From contig NZ_JAELTT010000001.1 in the NCBI RefSeq assembly GCF_016428975.1, positions 108,408-172,407 on the forward strand: a stretch of DNA of 64,000 nucleotides, in the 5' to 3' direction. Under the pieces are notes generated by a model, which worked only from the letters and a program-made list of their open reading frames with translations, searched no databases and was not told where the DNA came from. Positions within the stretch are counted from its first letter, which is position 1. Each line of letters opens with the position of its first letter. The translations under genes were made by a program, and so were the position numbers. Positions 61,109 through 64,000 of this stretch are shown in pieces. The stretch comes from Dyella sp. ASV21 (lineage in GTDB: Bacteria; Pseudomonadota; Gammaproteobacteria; Xanthomonadales; Rhodanobacteraceae).

Positions 61109-61119
61109 CCCGTGGGAAC

Positions 61120-61602
61120 TCAGTCGCGGAAGTTGTCGAACTGCAGCGGCAGCTCCACTTCGGCTTTGCGCAGCACCGCCATGGCGAGCTGCAGGTCATC
61201 GCGCTTCTTGCCGGTGACGCGCAGCTTGTCGCCGTTGATCTGCGCCTCGACCTTGAGCTTGGCTTCTTTCAGCGTGGCGACCAGCTTTTTGGCGATCGGC
61301 TGTTCGATGCCCTGCTTGACGGTGATCTTTTGGCGCGCGCCGCCCAGGTTGGTTTCGGCATCGCCCACTTCGAGCGCAAGGACGTCGATTTTCCGCGAAA
61401 TGAGGCGGCCGCGCAGGATATCCAGCATTTGCTCAAGCTGGAACTCGCTGGGCGCGCTCTGCGTGATGACGAACTTGTCCAGCTCGAATTTGGCATCCGA
61501 GCCTTTGAAGTCGAAGCGATTGGCAAGCTCGCGGTTGGCCTGATCCACGGCATTGGTCAGCTCGTGCTTATCGACTTCGGAAACGACGTCAAAGGAGGGC
61601 AT
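61120..61602 (-). CDS. yajQ: YajQ family cyclic-di-GMP/nucleotide-binding protein
   Basis: 160 residues, full YajQ length. Starts MPSFDVVSEVDKHELTNAVD, the family N-terminus, and ends VLRKAEVELPLQFDNFRD. Start at 61602; an upstream in-frame Met adds unrelated residues. In Xanthomonas, YajQ-type proteins bind cyclic di-GMP and affect transcription; that role is plausible here and not shown by the sequence. Confidence 0.94.
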   Translation of the reverse strand: MPSFDVVSEVDKHELTNAVDQANRELANRFDFKGSDAKFELDKFVITQSAPSEFQLEQMLDILRGRLISRKIDVLALEVGDAETNLGGARQKITVKQGIEQPIAKKLVATLKEAKLKVEAQINGDKLRVTGKKRDDLQLAMAVLRKAEVELPLQFDNFRD

Positions 61603-61691
61603 GGTGGCAGTCCAGAGAATGAAAGGGGCGATTTTAAGCGATGTGGCGCCTTCTGGCGGATAATGCCCCACTTATGTGGAAGGAGCGGGTC

Positions 61692-61712
61692 ATGATGGCG
61701 GTGCGCGGGTGA
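61692..61712 (+). CDS. possible six-codon upstream ORF
   Basis: ATGATGGCGGTGCGCGGGTG followed by A: six codons and stop, preceded six bases upstream by GGAAGGAG, a strong ribosome site. Its stop overlaps the GTG start of the following gene (GTGA). The downstream GTG has no good site of its own, so coupling is possible. May also be chance. Confidence 0.3.
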   Translation: MMAVRG

Positions 61713-62887
61713 AAGTGGATGTACTCATCGTCGGTGCCGGCGCGGCCGGGCTGATGTGCGCCATCACGGCGGGGCAACGTGGTCGCCAGGTGCTGGTGGT
61801 CGATCATGCCAACAAGGTCGGCAAGAAGATCCTCATGTCGGGCGGTGGGCGCTGCAACTTCACCAATCTCGGGGTAACGCCGGGCTGCTACCTTTCGGCG
61901 AACCCGCATTTCGCCAAGTCGGCGCTGGCCCGCTACACGCCCTGGGACTTCATCGCGCTGGTGGAAAAGCACCGCATCGCGTATCACGAGAAAGAGCTCG
62001 GCCAGCTGTTCTGCGACGACTCATCCAAGCTGATCGTGCGCATGCTGCTGGATGAATGCGCGGCCGCTGGCGTACGCATCGAAACCAGTTGTGGCGTGGA
62101 GCGTGTGCGCAAGACCGACGAAGGCTTCAGCGTGCTCACCGCGCGCGGGGAAGTGCACGCCACCTCACTGGTGGTCGCCACCGGCGGCCTGTCCATTCCC
62201 AGCATGGGCGCTACCGGCTGGGGTTATGAGCTGGGGCGCCAGTTCGGCCACAACGTGCTGCCCACGCGGGCCGGTCTAGTGCCGCTCACGCTCAGCGGCA
62301 AGCATCAGGAGCGCTATGAGGATCTGGCCGGTGTGGCTTTGCCGGCGGTGGAGGCGATGGTAGGCAAGCGCGGTTTTCGCGCCGGGATGCTGTTTACCCA
62401 TCGCGGCATAAGCGGGCCGGCCATCCTGCAGATTTCCTCGTATTGGCAGCCGGGCGACGATTTGCGCATCGATCTGCTGCCGGAGCTGGAGGCGGCGGCG
62501 TGGCTGCAGGCGCAGCGCGGCGCGCGCCCCGCGGCGGAGCTGAAGAACGTGCTGGCCGACATCCTGCCGCGTCGACTGGCGCAGCGCTTGTGCGAGTTGT
62601 GGTTCGAGAGCCGTCCGATGCGCCAGTACCGCGAGGCCGAATTGGCCAGTATCGGCGCGCAGTTGCATGATTGGCCGATCGTGGCGAGTGGTACCGAAGG
62701 CTATCGAACGGCGGAAGTAACCTTGGGCGGCATCGATACCGACGGTGTGTCGTCGGCGACCATGCAGTCCAAGCGGGTGCCGGGGTTGTTCTTCGTCGGT
62801 GAGGTGGTAGACGTCACGGGCTGGCTGGGCGGGTACAACTTCCAGTGGGCGTGGGCATCGGGCCGCGCCGCCGGCGAAGTGGCGTAG
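61709..62887 (+). CDS. HI0933/YhiN family flavoprotein
   Basis: 392 residues from the GTG at 61709. FAD motif IVGAGAAGLMCAITAG near residue 7, then GKKILMSGGGRCNFTNLG near 38 (HI0933 signature), VVATGGLSIPSMGATGWG near 160, and C-terminal FFVGEVVDVTGWLGGYNFQWAWASG. Second family member in the window with 38575-39834. Role of YhiN-type proteins is unresolved. The start is uncertain: a GTG at 61676 is in frame, and a short upstream ORF lies between. Confidence 0.83.
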   Translation: MKVDVLIVGAGAAGLMCAITAGQRGRQVLVVDHANKVGKKILMSGGGRCNFTNLGVTPGCYLSANPHFAKSALARYTPWDFIALVEKHRIAYHEKELGQLFCDDSSKLIVRMLLDECAAAGVRIETSCGVERVRKTDEGFSVLTARGEVHATSLVVATGGLSIPSMGATGWGYELGRQFGHNVLPTRAGLVPLTLSGKHQERYEDLAGVALPAVEAMVGKRGFRAGMLFTHRGISGPAILQISSYWQPGDDLRIDLLPELEAAAWLQAQRGARPAAELKNVLADILPRRLAQRLCELWFESRPMRQYREAELASIGAQLHDWPIVASGTEGYRTAEVTLGGIDTDGVSSATMQSKRVPGLFFVGEVVDVTGWLGGYNFQWAWASGRAAGEVA

Positions 62888-62958
62888 CGGCCATTTCGCA
62901 CGCATTGAACGCATCGCATGTTCCACTGGGCATCTTTCGCGTTCTGGAGATGGCACGA

Positions 62959-63846
62959 ATGAAAGTAGGGTTTATCGGCTTGGGCGCCATGGGTAGCGCC
63001 ATGGCCAGCAACCTGATCAAGGCCGGGCATGAGGTAACGGTGTGGAATCGCTCCCCCGGTGCGACTGAGCCGCTGGTGTCATTGGGTGCCAAGGCGGTGC
63101 GTAGCGCCGACCGTGCGGCGCAGGGCGAAGTGTTGTTCAGCATGTTGGCCAACGATCAGGCCGCACGTGACATCTTCTTTGCGGGCGATCTGCTCAGCGG
63201 CATGGACAAGGGCACCATCCACGTCAATCACGCCACCATCTCGCTGGCGCTGGCGCGCGAATTGGCGCAAGCCCATGCGCAGCATGGCCTGGAGTACGTG
63301 GCTGCGCCGGTATTCGGTCGGCCTGATGTGGCGGCGGCCGGCAAGCTCAACATTCTCGCAGCGGGCAAGCCTGCGGTGATCGAACGCGTGCGCCCGCTGC
63401 TGGACGCCATGGGTAGCCGCATCTGGCCATTGGGCGAGGCGCCGGAGCGCGCCAACGTGGTGAAGATCGCCGGCAATTTCATGCTTGGCGCCGCTATCGA
63501 GAGCATGGCGGAGGCCTCCGCGCTTGCTCGCGCGCACGGGGTGAGTGCGGCGGACTTCCTCGAGGTGATGACCAGCACCTTGTTTGCGGCGCCGGCCTAT
63601 CAGGGCTATGGCAAGCTGATTGCGGAGCAACGCTACACGCCAGCGGGCTTTGCCCTGCCATTGGGCTACAAGGATATTGGCCTCGCTCTGGCGGCGGCCG
63701 ATGCTTCGCGTGTGCCATTGCCGCTGGCGGGCTTGTTGCGCGACAGCTTGCTGGAGGCTTTGTCGGCAGGCGATGAGAATGTGGACTGGTCGATCCTGGC
63801 CCAGGTGGCCGCGCGACGCGCGCATCTGGATGAGCGCGGCTTGTAG
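62959..63846 (+). CDS. NAD(P)-dependent oxidoreductase of the HIBADH/GLYR family
   Basis: 295 residues from the ATG at 62959 (GGAG nine bases upstream), giving the family N-terminus KVGFIGLGAMGSAMASNL with GxGxxG. Later HATISLALAREL near 90, PVFGRPDVAAAGKL near 125 and VVKIAGNFMLGAAIESMAE with the catalytic Lys near 170. It is a beta-hydroxyacid dehydrogenase-type enzyme, possibly succinic-semialdehyde or glyoxylate reductase-like; the substrate is not decidable. Confidence 0.87.
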   Translation: MKVGFIGLGAMGSAMASNLIKAGHEVTVWNRSPGATEPLVSLGAKAVRSADRAAQGEVLFSMLANDQAARDIFFAGDLLSGMDKGTIHVNHATISLALARELAQAHAQHGLEYVAAPVFGRPDVAAAGKLNILAAGKPAVIERVRPLLDAMGSRIWPLGEAPERANVVKIAGNFMLGAAIESMAEASALARAHGVSAADFLEVMTSTLFAAPAYQGYGKLIAEQRYTPAGFALPLGYKDIGLALAAADASRVPLPLAGLLRDSLLEALSAGDENVDWSILAQVAARRAHLDERGL

Positions 63847-63853
63847 CGGTGCT

Positions 63854-64000
63854 TCAGCGCGCCTGTCGACGGCGCGTTAGCCAGCGATCGAGCTGATTGG
63901 CGAAGGCTTGCTTGTCGCGCGGATGAAAGGCGGCGGGGCCGCCGGTGTCGACGCCGGCGCCGCGCAGTTCGTCCATGAAATTGCGCATGCCCAGGCGTTG
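63854..64000 (-). CDS. YaiI/YqxD family (UPF0178) protein, C-terminal part
   Basis: Only the last 48 residues lie in the window; the rest continues past the right edge. Translation of the minus strand gives [20 protein letters not shown] then [13 protein letters not shown], the C-terminal pattern of UPF0178 (DUF188) PIN-like proteins of about 150 residues. Function unknown. Converges on the reductase gene, with 7 bases between stops. Confidence 0.75.
   Translation of the reverse strand, partial: QRLGMRNFMDELRGAGVDTGGPAAFHPRDKQAFANQLDRWLTRRRQAR

Overview
The window is a stretch of high-GC bacterial chromosome from what looks like a gammaproteobacterium of the Xanthomonadales, most likely Rhodanobacteraceae (Dyella, Luteibacter, Rhodanobacter or Frateuria type). 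The basis is the gene set: a fused isobutyryl-CoA mutase, TIGR03862-type flavoprotein, YXWGXW-repeat proteins, many exported peptidases, and a family-typical intergenic repeat. This is inference from gene content; no rRNA or tRNA was seen. No IS, prophage, plasmid or CRISPR was found. It reads as core and lineage-specific chromosome, not as a mobile island.

Layout. 1-1552: gene-poor edge, then leucine dehydrogenase. 1670-13261: a long leftward operon for trans-4-hydroxyproline use, with a divergent PAS-AraC regulator. From 12342 leftward it holds epimerase, the three subunits of D-hydroxyproline dehydrogenase, a DapA-like deaminase, a ketoglutarate-semialdehyde dehydrogenase, an M24 prolidase-like peptidase, a DUF885 peptidase and an APC amino-acid permease, closed by a terminator at 1670-1688. 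13282-15859: two YXWGXW-repeat envelope proteins, then a TetR regulator overlapping an alpha/beta hydrolase. 16049-19516: icmF. 20012-21846: polysaccharide deacetylase plus GT4 glycosyltransferase. 21887-25053: small membrane protein, exported methyltransferase-fold protein, truncated VOC gene, DUF899 protein and an unrecognised protein. 25307-36356: exported M28 and M20 peptidases, GIY-YIG protein, two 2H phosphoesterases, a second exported methyltransferase-fold protein, an Ntn amidase divergent from an exported creatininase-like protein, a beta-propeller and an NTF2-like protein. 36430-42042: flavin monooxygenase, HDOD protein, flavoprotein, and the NfeD-slipin pair. 42073-42968: non-coding, holding a long imperfect inverted repeat. 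42969-50901: trypsin-fold protease, pseudouridine synthase, RsmC-like and RsuA rRNA enzymes, selO converging on trxC, and an HExxH protein. 50915-57535: GT2 glycosyltransferase, SH3 protein with a 45-bp tandem repeat, Rieske oxygenase, NERD helicase, MpaB-like oxygenase. 57608-58875: an aromatic leader peptide with an attenuator in front of aroG. 58893-64000: frameshifted intradiol dioxygenase, GNAT, DUF1345, yajQ, a second HI0933-type flavoprotein, a HIBADH-type reductase and the end of a YaiI/YqxD gene.

The most interesting signals are the aroG attenuator (three mutually exclusive pairings, leader codons for Tyr, Phe and Trp), the nine-gene hydroxyproline/imidopeptide operon, and the roughly 700-bp inverted-repeat element. 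I did not find a clearly new multi-gene system; the other findings are smaller oddities.
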